A stretch of 64,000 bases of DNA from Hahella sp. HNIBRBA332 (GTDB lineage: Bacteria > Pseudomonadota > Gammaproteobacteria > Pseudomonadales > Oleiphilaceae). Where the stretch lies: assembly GCF_030719035.1 (NCBI RefSeq), contig NZ_CP132203.1:1178001-1242000 (forward strand), given 5' to 3'. The notes beneath the pieces were generated by a model that searched no databases, was not told where the DNA came from, and saw nothing but the letters and a program-made list of their open reading frames with translations. The position numbers and the translations under genes are program-made. Shown here one piece after another: positions 47,705 through 56,328 of the stretch (position 1 is the stretch's first letter; every line of letters starts with the position of its first letter).

Positions 47705-48622
47705 TTAAATGTTGCTTCCAATAAACGATTCAAGCTGTTCTGAAGAAGACTCCGAATCAATGTTCATCAAAGTACATTTTGCTCGGCGGAGATACTTATC
47801 AATTGTCCTGCTTGAAACCTGTCTTTCTTCGAACTGCTCAAGAAGTTGCTCTAGGACGTGTGTTATCCTGCTCTCCTCTTCCGGAGCCAAATCCATGCCA
47901 ATAATAGAGCTTTGTATGGTCCACCGAAAATCGGAGAAGCAGTCTATTGTACAGTTATTGCAGGCGGTTTCTAGGTCCAAGATATTGTCTAATAGCTCAA
48001 TAGTGTCGGATAAGGCTTTTTGGCTTAGGCGGCGTTTGACAACCTTTTCTTGACTGCTTTTTGCTAAGTTTTCAATGATATAGTCGCACACTTGAGATAA
48101 CCTGGTTAAATCATCTAACTTGTTATCGTCCAGCGATGTTAAGCACAATGAGAAGTACGGATAGTTGATAAGTGTCTTGTGGTTAAAGCGTATTATTCTA
48201 TCTTTCTGAAGTGTCAGGTGAGTAATTATTTTTGCCTGTAGATCAGTGATGTATCCGTCATGCGAGTAAATATAATATTGCTCAGGCCAATTAATCAGAA
48301 AGCAATACTCTGTATCAAAGACAGTTAGGGATTCTTGAATGTGACTTGCAATATTTAATGGGTCGATTTCGTGGCTACAATTCTCGAATAATGTGATAAC
48401 GTTTCCCAGAGAGCTATTGGAGCGCATTTGGTCCATTAGTAGGCCTGTAAGCTCTCTATTTGAAGTCTCAAGCTCAGCGTTTCTAGCCTCAAGCTCAGCA
48501 TTTTTCTTCTCAAGCTCAGAAAATTCGTCGGACGCTAGCCTCTTTTTCTCTTTTTCTACAGCTTCTCGCTCGTAATTACTGATGGGGGTTAAATTGTTGT
48601 TGGTTATAAACTGCTGAAACAT
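47705..48622 (-). CDS. Coiled-coil plus sensor-like cytosolic protein, cargo
   Basis: 305 aa from ATG 48622. Residues about 15-60 are a coiled coil with repeated ELEKKNAELEARNAELETSNREL; then VITLFENCSHEIDPLNIASHIQESLTVFDTEYCFLINWPEQYYIYSHDGYITDLQ resembles a GAF-like sensor fold; the C-terminal helical part contains two nearby Cys (ETACNNCTIDCFSDF). No output domain recognised. A+T-rich and opposite to the tail genes; inserted between tail genes. Confidence 0.7.
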   Translation of the reverse strand: MFQQFITNNNLTPISNYEREAVEKEKKRLASDEFSELEKKNAELEARNAELETSNRELTGLLMDQMRSNSSLGNVITLFENCSHEIDPLNIASHIQESLTVFDTEYCFLINWPEQYYIYSHDGYITDLQAKIITHLTLQKDRIIRFNHKTLINYPYFSLCLTSLDDNKLDDLTRLSQVCDYIIENLAKSSQEKVVKRRLSQKALSDTIELLDNILDLETACNNCTIDCFSDFRWTIQSSIIGMDLAPEEESRITHVLEQLLEQFEERQVSSRTIDKYLRRAKCTLMNIDSESSSEQLESFIGSNI

Positions 48623-48838
48623 AAAGATAAACACCAAACCTGTTAATGAGAATCACGTCATCCTTATGTACGTATAATTTCCTATGTTGGATTTAAGCAT
48701 TATCTACGCAGGTTAAAAATCAGTAGCGCTACTGAATTTTCTGTGCAGTCGTTTTTACCTCCCCCCATGTGCACTGCCTTGATCGTTTGTTTGACCTCTA
48801 TTTAATCCCTTCAATTATTACCGATAGGTTCCAGCCTA

Positions 48839-49081
48839 ATGAGAGTGAGCAATAGCGAATTTGTATCCGCCTGGAGCGGCGAGAGCGTGTCGCTTGTCTA
48901 TGTCGTTGAGCTGTCGTTCTACCGCGCCAACGAGGACGTGGTGTATCTGACCAGCGGCCCGGTAACGGGTTTGTCTGGCGTAGTGTATGACGGCGTGCTG
49001 AACGCCCGTACTTTGTCCGGCACATCGCAAAAAAATCCAACCCGACAAATTGTAAGAGGGAAGCTTCTTTTTTATATCTAA
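48839..49081 (+). pseudogene. Truncated tail gene at the right end of the prophage
   Basis: Frame opens MRVSNSEFVSAWSGESVSLVYVVELSFYRANEDVVYLTSGPVTGLSGVVYDGVLNARTLSGTSQ, the N-terminus of a siphovirus minor tail protein (DUF2163-like), then runs into unrelated A+T-rich sequence from about 49030 and stops. All further tail-tip, host-specificity and fibre genes are absent; attR is 240 bp away. Confidence 0.8.
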
Positions 49082-49247
49082 ATGAGTCACTCACGATATA
49101 AAAAATATAATCAAGGGTAATTCGACATATGGTGTAGGCTAAACGAGCTGTGCAAGTGCTTTGTCAAGAATGCCGGTTCTTGTTGGTGTGGCGAGTCTAG
49201 GTACGTACTTGATGGGTGTTTTTTGAGCTTGGCGAAAGGTTTGTGGG

Positions 49248-49265
49248 TGCACCATTTTTGCACCA
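49248..49265. repeat. Putative integrase arm-type sites, right end
   Basis: TGCACCA at 49248-49254 and 49259-49265, matching the heptamers near attL. They lie 56-73 bp inside the attR core. Confidence 0.68.
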
Positions 49266-49282
49266 TGAGATTTCAGGCTGGC

Positions 49283-49375
49283 CTAAGCTTTTGAAACAAA
49301 AGGATATATTTTATATGCTATCCAATCCATCATCGGGGCCACGGAAAACCGACGAAGTCCATCATTGCTCGTCAT
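49283..49375 (-). pseudogene. dusA: Displaced native 5' end of dusA
   Basis: Minus-strand reading from ATG 49375: MTSNDGLRRFSVAPMMDW, then IAYKIYPFVSKA and a stop inside phage DNA. The first 18 residues parallel DusA (NSGLRRLSVAPMMDW), so this is the ancestral start severed by integration. The native dusA promoter should lie in 49376-49586. Confidence 0.93.
49321..49360. other. attR
   Basis: 27-bp core identical to 7749-7775, then mismatch and 12 further matches. Right boundary of the prophage. Confidence 0.92.
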
Positions 49376-49586
49376 GTCTGTGTTGTTTGCTGAAGTTGCA
49401 GGCATTATTACATTTCTAAAAATGGGGTGGCATGCAGCGAACTGAAGTCGTTGTTGCGCCTTTTGCTCTTGGGTGACCTGATTTGGTCAATTGGCGGGGC
49501 AGTATACCATGACCGATGCTTTAAGGCAGTGAGCATCGTGGCGGCTTGTGTAGCCTTTATGTCACGATTCGGACTTGTAACTTTAT

Positions 49587-49910
49587 ATGGAAAGCAACTG
49601 GGAGATGACATTGGTATTGATGTGCGTAGGTCTATTTATTGTGCTCGCTTTTATCACTCCGTTTTTTATATCTTCATGGAAGTGGTTGGGCGCTTTGGTT
49701 TTAGTCCTTGGGGGACTGCTTTTCATGCTGGGCGTTGAATTTATGTACCGAGAGTATATGGATACAGAAGTTAGAGATTACGGGACGCTGGGAATGCTTG
49801 TCCCTATGGTCATCGCTGTGACGGTAGGGCCTATATTTGCTGGCGGGCTTGTTAAGTTACTTTATTTGGCGATCAAGGCGGATATTTCTTCCTCGAATGG
49901 AGAGGCATAG
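49587..49910 (+). CDS. Small membrane protein, unknown
   Basis: 107 aa, three TMs (LVLMCVGLFIVLAFITPFFI; WLGALVLVLGGLLFMLGVEFMY; LGMLVPMVIAVTVGPIFAGGLVKLL). No family recognised. Host side of attR. Convergent with the next gene. Confidence 0.7.
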   Translation: MESNWEMTLVLMCVGLFIVLAFITPFFISSWKWLGALVLVLGGLLFMLGVEFMYREYMDTEVRDYGTLGMLVPMVIAVTVGPIFAGGLVKLLYLAIKADISSSNGEA

Positions 49911-49919
49911 CGACGCTAT

Positions 49920-50420
49920 TCACCCCTCTTTGTCTTTCTTCAGGTTATATGCATAGGTCGCTTCCATCACTAGGGCGTATGGTGTCCAAGTTAAAATGAT
50001 CAAGACGCTGAAGAAAACGCTAGAAACGATATGTATCCAGCCGGCGCCCGCTGAGTACGCCAGTGCGAGCAGAGTGAAAAAAGCGGCGATGGAAACTAGC
50101 CCAAACCTCCTGCGTTCAAGAAGAGCGCGATATAAATGCTCTCTGGCTACAATGAAAAAAAGCGCGATCCCGATAAATAGGAGTCCTGACTCTATCTGTG
50201 AATCCGCTGGTTCTTGGCTGCAAAGCAGGTTTACGCCGAGGGAAAAGTTGATGGGAAAGAATACCAAAGACACATGATGATGTGGGTTGTTCTTAATGTA
50301 ATCGCATGTAATTGAAAGCCAATGGCCCTCCTTAGTCTCGTTTTTGGTCAGGAACCAGACCCAGAATGGCGCCGCCAGGAAGAAGCCTAGAAACAATAGC
50401 ATGGCGAGAACGATAACCAA
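49920..50420 (-). CDS. Membrane protein, unknown
   Basis: 166 aa, four predicted TMs (VLAMLLFLGFFLAAPFWVWFLT; HVSLVFFPINFSLGVNLL; SGLLFIGIALFFIVA; GLVSIAAFFTLLALAYSAG with a further C-terminal segment). His-rich NNPHHH before TM2. No family recognised. The 277-bp gap to 50698 has no gene. Confidence 0.7.
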   Translation of the reverse strand: MVIVLAMLLFLGFFLAAPFWVWFLTKNETKEGHWLSITCDYIKNNPHHHVSLVFFPINFSLGVNLLCSQEPADSQIESGLLFIGIALFFIVAREHLYRALLERRRFGLVSIAAFFTLLALAYSAGAGWIHIVSSVFFSVLIILTWTPYALVMEATYAYNLKKDKEG

Positions 50421-50697
50421 GGAAGATACCTCTGTGGCGGATGTCAGATTTTACATTTCATAAAAGGATTTTTTGTCACCTTTTGATTTATGAGTATAAG
50501 ATACGCGGCCTGCAAAGTGGTGGCGCATAAAGTACTGCGTTAGGCGGTGCTCGCCATGAAGTATTATCTGCAGTCCAGCCAAGGTTTCCGCTGCATACTA
50601 TGCGTCTCTCTCTGGCGCATAGTCCTTCAGAGTTGTTGCAACCCCTTATCAAATCATCTATCTCTTAGTATTCAGACTACGATCGGAATCGGCCGCT

Positions 50698-52689
50698 ATG
50701 AATCTGGGTATTCGAACCCTGTTATCTCTTACCCTTGCCGGAATAGTCTTCATTACCACTAGCTTGGTGAATGGGATCGTTGACTATGAAGCTTCTCGCC
50801 GGTTGCGTAATGAGTTAGGGGAGCAGTATTCGGAACTCGCTTATCAAATGGCGGATCGGCTGGACAGAGCAATGTTCGAAAGGCTCAGTGACATGATCAA
50901 CGTATCCAGTCTCCCCACGATCCGCAATCTCAATGGCTCCCAGGCGGAGCTGCAGCGCAATATTCTGGAAACCCTTAAGCGAACATACGGCTATTACGCC
51001 TGGATTGGGCTCACTGATGTTAACGGTGTGGTGCTCAGAGCTACTGGCGGCCTGATGGAGGGAGCGGATGTCTCTGGCTTGCCTTGGTGGAAAGAAGGGC
51101 ATCTCGCCCCTTATGTTGGCGATGTAAGAGACAGCGAATTGCTCGATCGTTATCCGCGACAGGGCGACCCGACGCAACCTCTGCGTATCGTGGACTTCGC
51201 TGCGCCAATTTTGGGGCCGGAAGGCGCGCCAATTGGCGTAATGGGCGCTCATCTTAACTGGGACTGGGTTAAAGAAGCCGCTTCCAGCCTGCTGCAACAG
51301 CGCAACAAAGATATCGAACTGCTGGTGCTTTCAAAGGATGGCGATGTCCTGTTAGCGCCTGAAAATACGCCTTTTACGAAAGTGACGCTTCCTGACTCGC
51401 TCAGAGGCAACGAAACCCACATTATGACTTGGCCGGACGGTCAGAAGTATTTGACAGGCTTTTCCGGGACCAAGGGGTTCCTGGAATACTCCGGGCTTGG
51501 ATGGACAGTGATTGCGCGGCGCGAAGTCTCCCAGGCTCTCGGACCGGTTCGACGGCTGAGCGCTGCAATATGGATGTGGGGAGGCTCGATTACTATCATT
51601 TTTGCGATGATTGGCTGGATGATGGCGGCGCGTATTTCGCGTCCTCTACGGGAACTGGCTGCTTCCGCCGAAGCGATTGAGCGCACGGATAGCCAACTTT
51701 CCTACACGGAGTCATTCGCCCCCAGAGAAATTCGCGGACTGGCGGCGGCTTTGCGGGATATGCTGGAAAAGCTGCGTAATCGCGAGGAAACCTTGCGGCG
51801 TCAGTATTCGGAGCTGCAAATGTTGTATGAAGGCTCACCGGTCGGCATCGCCATGATCGGGCAGGACTTGAACTGCCTGCGCATCAATACCCGTCTGGCG
51901 GATTGGTTTGAGTTGGATAATGCGCAGGTGGTGGGGCGCAACATCAATGAAATCTCCAGCGAGCTGATGGAGTGGACAAAGCCAGTGGTTTTGAAAGTGC
52001 TGGCTTCAGGCTCCCCCGAGCTTGGCATTGAGATGACGATGAAGGAGAGCAGCGCAGGTAAGACGCGGCACTTTTTAGCCTCCTGCCTGCCTTTATTTGA
52101 AGAGAAGAAAGCATCTGCCGTCGGCGTGGCGTTACTGATCAGCGAAATGACCGCGCAGCGGCAGGCGGAATACTTCGCGACTCACGATACGTTGACAGGA
52201 CTGCCCAACCGACGTTTTCTCTCTACTTTTATTACGCAGGAGCTGGCGGTGGCGCGGCGGCAGCATAAGAAAGTCGCTGCACTGTATTTGGATCTTGATC
52301 GTTTCAAAGACGTCAATGATAACCATGGACATGACATCGGCGATACGCTGCTGCAGGAGGTGACGCGGCGATTACGTCAAGTGGTGCGTGAGTCGGACTT
52401 GATCGTCAGATTGGGGGGCGATGAGTTTGTGGTGGTGCTTTTGGATATCAAGGGCGTTTCCGATGTTACGCGGCTTGCGGAAAGTATTATCAACAGCCTG
52501 TCTGCCCCGTATGTACTTGATGGCGTCGAAGTGCGTACATCTCCCAGTATCGGGATTGCCGTTTATCCAGATGACGTAACGGGCGAGTCTCAATTGCTCT
52601 CCTGCGCTGATGAAGCCATGTATGAAGCCAAAAAAAACGGTCCTGGGCAGTATCGGTATTACGTCGATCTGCATGGCGCCGAAGAATAG
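50698..52689 (+). CDS. Membrane-bound diguanylate cyclase (sensor-HAMP-PAS-GGDEF)
   Basis: 663 aa. TM1 about 5-22, a periplasmic Cache-type sensor (MINVSSLPTIRNLNGSQAELQRNILETLKRTYGYYAWIGLTDVNGVVLRAT...), TM2 at about 293-312, HAMP (ARISRPLRELAASAEAIERTD), PAS-like (MLYEGSPVGIAMIGQDLNCLRINTRLADWF) and GGDEF domain with active motif RLGGDEF near 572 and an RxxD inhibitory site (RESD) five residues before GGDEF. Makes c-di-GMP, under product feedback. No EAL domain. Confidence 0.95.
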   Translation: MNLGIRTLLSLTLAGIVFITTSLVNGIVDYEASRRLRNELGEQYSELAYQMADRLDRAMFERLSDMINVSSLPTIRNLNGSQAELQRNILETLKRTYGYYAWIGLTDVNGVVLRATGGLMEGADVSGLPWWKEGHLAPYVGDVRDSELLDRYPRQGDPTQPLRIVDFAAPILGPEGAPIGVMGAHLNWDWVKEAASSLLQQRNKDIELLVLSKDGDVLLAPENTPFTKVTLPDSLRGNETHIMTWPDGQKYLTGFSGTKGFLEYSGLGWTVIARREVSQALGPVRRLSAAIWMWGGSITIIFAMIGWMMAARISRPLRELAASAEAIERTDSQLSYTESFAPREIRGLAAALRDMLEKLRNREETLRRQYSELQMLYEGSPVGIAMIGQDLNCLRINTRLADWFELDNAQVVGRNINEISSELMEWTKPVVLKVLASGSPELGIEMTMKESSAGKTRHFLASCLPLFEEKKASAVGVALLISEMTAQRQAEYFATHDTLTGLPNRRFLSTFITQELAVARRQHKKVAALYLDLDRFKDVNDNHGHDIGDTLLQEVTRRLRQVVRESDLIVRLGGDEFVVVLLDIKGVSDVTRLAESIINSLSAPYVLDGVEVRTSPSIGIAVYPDDVTGESQLLSCADEAMYEAKKNGPGQYRYYVDLHGAEE

Positions 52690-52803
52690 TTTGGTGCTGT
52701 AACGCCTTCATTTCCCTCATAGACATTTACTCGTCGACTTGCGTCCTGTATTTAATGATCGTCAAAGCTAAGTATTTTATGTGGCTATCGATTAAGGAGT
52801 AGC

Positions 52804-53319
52804 ATGTACGATCAATCCGTCATCGTCTTTGAACGCTATTTGCAGCGTTTGTCCGTCATGATGAACCGCCTGGAGGCATATGCCGAGACGGCGTCCAAGC
52901 AGGAGGCGATACTGCAAACGAGTCTTGCGCCAGGTATGTTTCCCCTTGTGCAGCAAGCGCGCACGGCAATCGGTTTTTCTATGCGGACCTGTTATCCATT
53001 GGCTGGACTGGAGATTCCAGAAATTGAGTCTCATGAAGACACCGTGGCAGATCTGCGCCGTCAAATTAAAGAAGCAGAGCGCTATTTGCAGGCCTTGTCA
53101 GCGCGTAATTTTACAAAGGCTGCAGAACGGGAAATTGTGACGACAGCTGGGTTCAAAGAGCTGCGATTGGGAGGCGAAACTTTTCTTACCCAATATGCAT
53201 TGCCGAACTTTTTCTTTCATCTCAGCATGGCCTACGCAATTTTGCGACAGTGTGGGGTTCCAGTCGGGAAGGGGGACTTCGATGGTTTTCATGAGTATCC
53301 CGCAGGGTTTGCATTTTGA
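52804..53319 (+). CDS. DUF1993 family protein
   Basis: 171 aa: YDQSVIVFERYLQRLSVMMNRLEAYAE, LAPGMFPLVQQARTAIGFSMRTCYPLAGLEIPEIESHEDTVADLRRQIKEAERYLQAL and ALPNFFFHLSMAYAILRQCGVPVGKGDFDGF match DUF1993 along its length (DinB-like helical bundle). Function unknown; ribosome-binding AAGGAG. Confidence 0.9.
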   Translation: MYDQSVIVFERYLQRLSVMMNRLEAYAETASKQEAILQTSLAPGMFPLVQQARTAIGFSMRTCYPLAGLEIPEIESHEDTVADLRRQIKEAERYLQALSARNFTKAAEREIVTTAGFKELRLGGETFLTQYALPNFFFHLSMAYAILRQCGVPVGKGDFDGFHEYPAGFAF

Positions 53320-53458
53320 GCTTCACTGAGCATTGACCTTTGCGCTTCGGTTGTTTTTTTGGTTGCTTTCGACCAGAAAGAGGTGATCTATACTGAGGTG
53401 GCTTCATCACCTGTTGCGTTCAGTGCGCAAGCTAAATTCAATATAAGGAGAGCGATCC

Positions 53459-54043
53459 ATGGAAAAGTTGTCCGGCGAACCTGAAAAGGGGAGTAAGGCT
53501 GACCGTATTGAAGAGCAGTATTCGTTCAAGTCCCGTTTTGTGTTTATTTTCGGCGATATTAATCATGAGATGGCGCAGGCGACTTGTCAGCGCTTGATAG
53601 CCTTGGCGGAAGACTCGGAAGATCCTATCAGAGTGCTGATTTCCTCTCCCGGCGGGCATGTGGAGTCGGGAGACGCTATTCACGACATGATTCGCTTTAT
53701 CCGCGCGCCGGTCATTACGGTAGGAGCCGGGTGGGTCGCCAGTGCGGGAACGCATATCTACCTGGCGGCGGAGAAAGAGCGTCGTGTTTGTTTGCCCAAT
53801 ACGCGCTTTATGATTCACCAACCTGGCGGTGGCGCTGGCGGCCCTGCTTCGGATATCGCGATTCAGGCGAAAGAAATTCTAAGAGCCCGTGAGCGTATCG
53901 CCCATGTTGTCGCCAGGCAGACGGGTAAACCGTTCGAGAAAGTATTGGTGGATATTGAAAGGGATTTTTGGATGAGTCCAGAAGAAGCGATGGACTACGG
54001 CATTGTCTCTCGTGTCGTAGAGTCCTACAAAGATCTTCAGTAG
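53459..54043 (+). CDS. ClpP-type serine protease paralogue
   Basis: 194 aa, AAGGAGAG ribosome-binding site. FIFGDINHEMAQATCQRLIALAEDSEDPIRVLISSPGGHVESGDAIHDMIRF; catalytic Ser in GWVASAGTHIYLAAEKERR, His in TRFMIHQPGGG, Asp in DIERDFWMSPEEAMDYGIV. No propeptide. The isolated locus without clpX/tig shows it is a second ClpP-like enzyme, not the housekeeping one. Processing partner unknown. Confidence 0.9.
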   Translation: MEKLSGEPEKGSKADRIEEQYSFKSRFVFIFGDINHEMAQATCQRLIALAEDSEDPIRVLISSPGGHVESGDAIHDMIRFIRAPVITVGAGWVASAGTHIYLAAEKERRVCLPNTRFMIHQPGGGAGGPASDIAIQAKEILRARERIAHVVARQTGKPFEKVLVDIERDFWMSPEEAMDYGIVSRVVESYKDLQ

Positions 54044-54064
54044 ATTTAATATTCCCTCACACTT

Positions 54065-54096
54065 CATGAGCGCCATTTAAAGCGCTCATGATTTTC
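54065..54096 (+). terminator. Terminator after the ClpP paralogue
   Basis: Perfect 9-bp stem CATGAGCGC/GCGCTCATG (54065-54073, 54082-54090) with T-rich ATTTTCCC tail. Confidence 0.8.
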
Positions 54097-54527
54097 CCAT
54101 AACGATATATATAACCGACAATGTCGTGTATATGCTTCTGGAATAAATGATAGATAACAACCTATCTCTATTTTTGCCGCAGCCTGCTGATACTAAAGAG
54201 ATTTCTTGAGTCATTTGGCCTTGGAGCATAAGAAAAAACATCGGCCTCGTCACTATCCTATTCAGCCGATAAAACTGAAAGTTGCAACATTCTTCTCAAA
54301 AATATTAAAAAAATTAAATCATCGAGAAACTTTTTGAAAAACATGTTGTATTCTCAAATGACCGGCGGACCTCTCATGCATATAAAGTCGTTATCAAAAT
54401 CCAGTGCGTTCTCCGGCAGTAACTCCTGATGGGGGCTATTCGCTCTTTTCCATTTTTCCAGCGCTTGTAGTAGAGGGATAGGCCAGTATCAGGGTTCTAT
54501 TAATAAGGAAATAATAAGGAATTCAGT
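54097..54527. other. Long A+T-rich intergenic region
   Basis: About 430 bp without a credible ORF between the clpP-like terminator and the exported-protein gene. A+T-rich tracts around 54290-54350 could be an MvaT/H-NS-type target or the promoter region of the next gene; no specific motif seen. Confidence 0.5.
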
Positions 54528-55697
54528 ATGAGGAAAAATACTGCTTTGGGACTCGTAACTTTGTTGGCGTGCAGTTTCATGTCCAGTATAACGGCGGCTG
54601 AAACAGCCACTAGTAATAGCTCGCCATCAAACGTTCCTGCTATTCATTCTAAGTTCACCCCGCCTGGATTTATCAAACTCGCTAATGAAAAACGTATGAT
54701 GGCCAGCGCCGCCGCCCGGGCAATTAATCCTGCGGACCTTGTGCGGCAATTAAAGGAAAATAATGGTAGCGTTTCAATCGCCAATGTACTGAAGGAAGTA
54801 AAAGGTCTATCCAGTTCTTTTGTTACTCAGGCGCAAAGCGCAGAAAGAAGCATTCTGAGCAAGAAAGGCGTACGTACAAAAGGGGAAACACTGCTTGAGT
54901 TGCGTATAGCCGCTCCGCAGATGATGTCGCAGTTGCAGGAGGGGATGGAGCCGCTCTATGCCTATGAGCCGGATGGAGATGAATCTTCCTGGCAGTATAT
55001 CGAAGCCTATGACAGCTATGGCGGTTTGCACTTGCTGGATGTTTGGAATATGCCGGAGCAGCCAGTGGTGGTTGTTGACCTCAATGCGAAAAAAGATATG
55101 CAGCTTGGCCTGGCGCAAATGCGCGAGGTTTTTTCTCGCTCCGCATCTAAATCCATTCAGATAAATAAGGCTCAGTCGGATAGCATCGATGTAACCATAC
55201 TGGACAGCATTCGTCTGGAAGATGATGAGGAGCCTTGGATTTCCGGCAATGCGGAAGTGTATGCGATTGTGACGGGCGTTGATCCCAGCAGGGATGAGCC
55301 GGCACTGGATATTGTAGATATGCCATATCTGGATGAAGACGGCAAAACCTATTACCCCAACCAGGTTGTCGTGTATTGGGATAGGTATCGTTGGGGCGCA
55401 GCGAATATCATTCTGATGGAGCATGACGATAACACCAACTATCAAACGTTGGCGCAGAAACTTCTGACAACCGCGGCAGAAGTGCTGTCGGCGTTGGGGC
55501 AGCCTGAGATTGGAGCATTGGTGGCTTTAGGTAGTGGAATTGTCGAGCTAATGCCAGAGCATTGGTTCAGCAACGACGACGACTATTTGGACTCTTTCTA
55601 TACCTTGGAAAAGAGTATGCATTATGGAAATCACATGGGTGTATCAAGTAATGCGATGACGACCATGAGACCCTACACGTTGAATGGAATTAAATAA
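54528..55697 (+). CDS. Exported protein, DUF3103-like
   Basis: 389 aa with a Sec signal peptide (ALGLVTLLACSFMSSITAAE). The mature protein is acidic: ...ETLLELRIAAPQMMSQLQEGMEPLYAYEPDGDESSWQYIEAYDSYGGLHLLD, then DEEPWISGNAEVYAIVTGVDPSRDEPALDIVDMPYLDEDGKTYYPNQVVVYWDRYRWGAANIILMEHDDNTNY and a hydrophobic ALGQPEIGALVALGSGIVELMPEHWF. The pattern recalls DUF3103 exported proteins of marine gammaproteobacteria. Function unknown. Confidence 0.75.
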   Translation: MRKNTALGLVTLLACSFMSSITAAETATSNSSPSNVPAIHSKFTPPGFIKLANEKRMMASAAARAINPADLVRQLKENNGSVSIANVLKEVKGLSSSFVTQAQSAERSILSKKGVRTKGETLLELRIAAPQMMSQLQEGMEPLYAYEPDGDESSWQYIEAYDSYGGLHLLDVWNMPEQPVVVVDLNAKKDMQLGLAQMREVFSRSASKSIQINKAQSDSIDVTILDSIRLEDDEEPWISGNAEVYAIVTGVDPSRDEPALDIVDMPYLDEDGKTYYPNQVVVYWDRYRWGAANIILMEHDDNTNYQTLAQKLLTTAAEVLSALGQPEIGALVALGSGIVELMPEHWFSNDDDYLDSFYTLEKSMHYGNHMGVSSNAMTTMRPYTLNGIK

Positions 55698-55740
55698 CGG
55701 TAAATAAACAGGCGCGACGACGCGTCTGCTAAATAAAGAA

Positions 55741-55783
55741 GGCCCCTCCGAGACAGTAATATACTGTTCTCGGAGGGGCCTTT
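55741..55783. terminator. Bidirectional terminator between convergent genes
   Basis: Long stem GGCCCCTCCGAGA...TCTCGGAGGGGCC (55741-55780) with A-rich left and TTTC right flanks, between the 54528 gene and comEA. Confidence 0.85.
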
Positions 55784-55797
55784 CGCATGCCTCAATA

Positions 55798-56103
55798 TTA
55801 TTCCAGCACAATCAAGCTACGGTTCTTCTCCACGGTTTTCTCACCAATACCTTTAACCAGCGCCAACTCGGAAATATCTTTGAAGGGGCCGTTGGTGGTG
55901 CGAAACTCTATAATGGCTTCGGCTTTCTTAAGACCGACGCCATTGAGTGCTTTTGCTAATGCTTCGGCGTCCGCCGTATTAATATTCACCACATTCTGTT
56001 GCGCGGCCGGTTGTGCTTGTTGTGGCGCAGCGTCCGTAGCGAATGAAACATTAGCGAAGGCGAGGGTAAAAGCGAAGAAAATAACTGATAGCAGTTTTTG
56101 CAT
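55798..56103 (-). CDS. comEA: ComEA-family helix-hairpin-helix DNA-binding protein
   Basis: 101 aa. Signal peptide (LLSVIFFAFTLAFANVSFA), Gln/Ala/Pro linker (APQQAQPAAQQ), then tandem HhH: VVNINTADAEALAKALNGVGLKKAEAIIEFRTTNGPFKDISELALVKGIGEKTVEKNRSLI. Periplasmic dsDNA binder used in natural transformation, or at least of that family. Minus strand, own promoter. Confidence 0.92.
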   Translation of the reverse strand: MQKLLSVIFFAFTLAFANVSFATDAAPQQAQPAAQQNVVNINTADAEALAKALNGVGLKKAEAIIEFRTTNGPFKDISELALVKGIGEKTVEKNRSLIVLE

Positions 56104-56328
56104 GTGAAATCACTCCATTGAAGTATTTGATTTAATATCCACCGATCCCGGTGGTGGCGCTATTATGCTCAATGCGCATAAAAAAGCTTTACGCTTTATT
56201 CTGAATTTTTCGTAAGAAATAACGTACGGCTGTAAGAAATGCTCCATATGCCTCTTGATATTTATTTATTTTTAATTACATTGTTATGTGATGATTGTAA
56301 ACCCAAGCGAATAACCCCGGAGCTATAA

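Larger units (their letters stand above)
7749..49347. mobile_element. Lambdoid/HK97-type prophage integrated in dusA, inflated and tail-truncated
   Basis: Bounded by a perfect 27-bp duplicated core (7749-7775 and 49321-49347) within dusA sequence. Order: integrase, leftward early genes, CI/Cro, O/P, Q, cargo, lysis, cargo, terminase, head, tail. Roughly 41.6 kb. Only the tail-tip and fibre part is missing at the right end. Two IS elements and many pseudogene fragments lie in 17.8-36.6 kb. Use of the dusA 5' end as an attachment site is a known strategy of a tyrosine-integrase prophage group. Confidence 0.93.

Noticed and set aside
7749..49347. tRNA or tmRNA attachment site
   Set aside because: The duplicated core lies in the dusA coding sequence, and no tRNA-like sequence flanks either end.
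54807..55445. 212-codon reverse frame opposite the exported protein gene
   Set aside because: Antisense shadow; the forward product has a signal peptide and coherent domain pattern.
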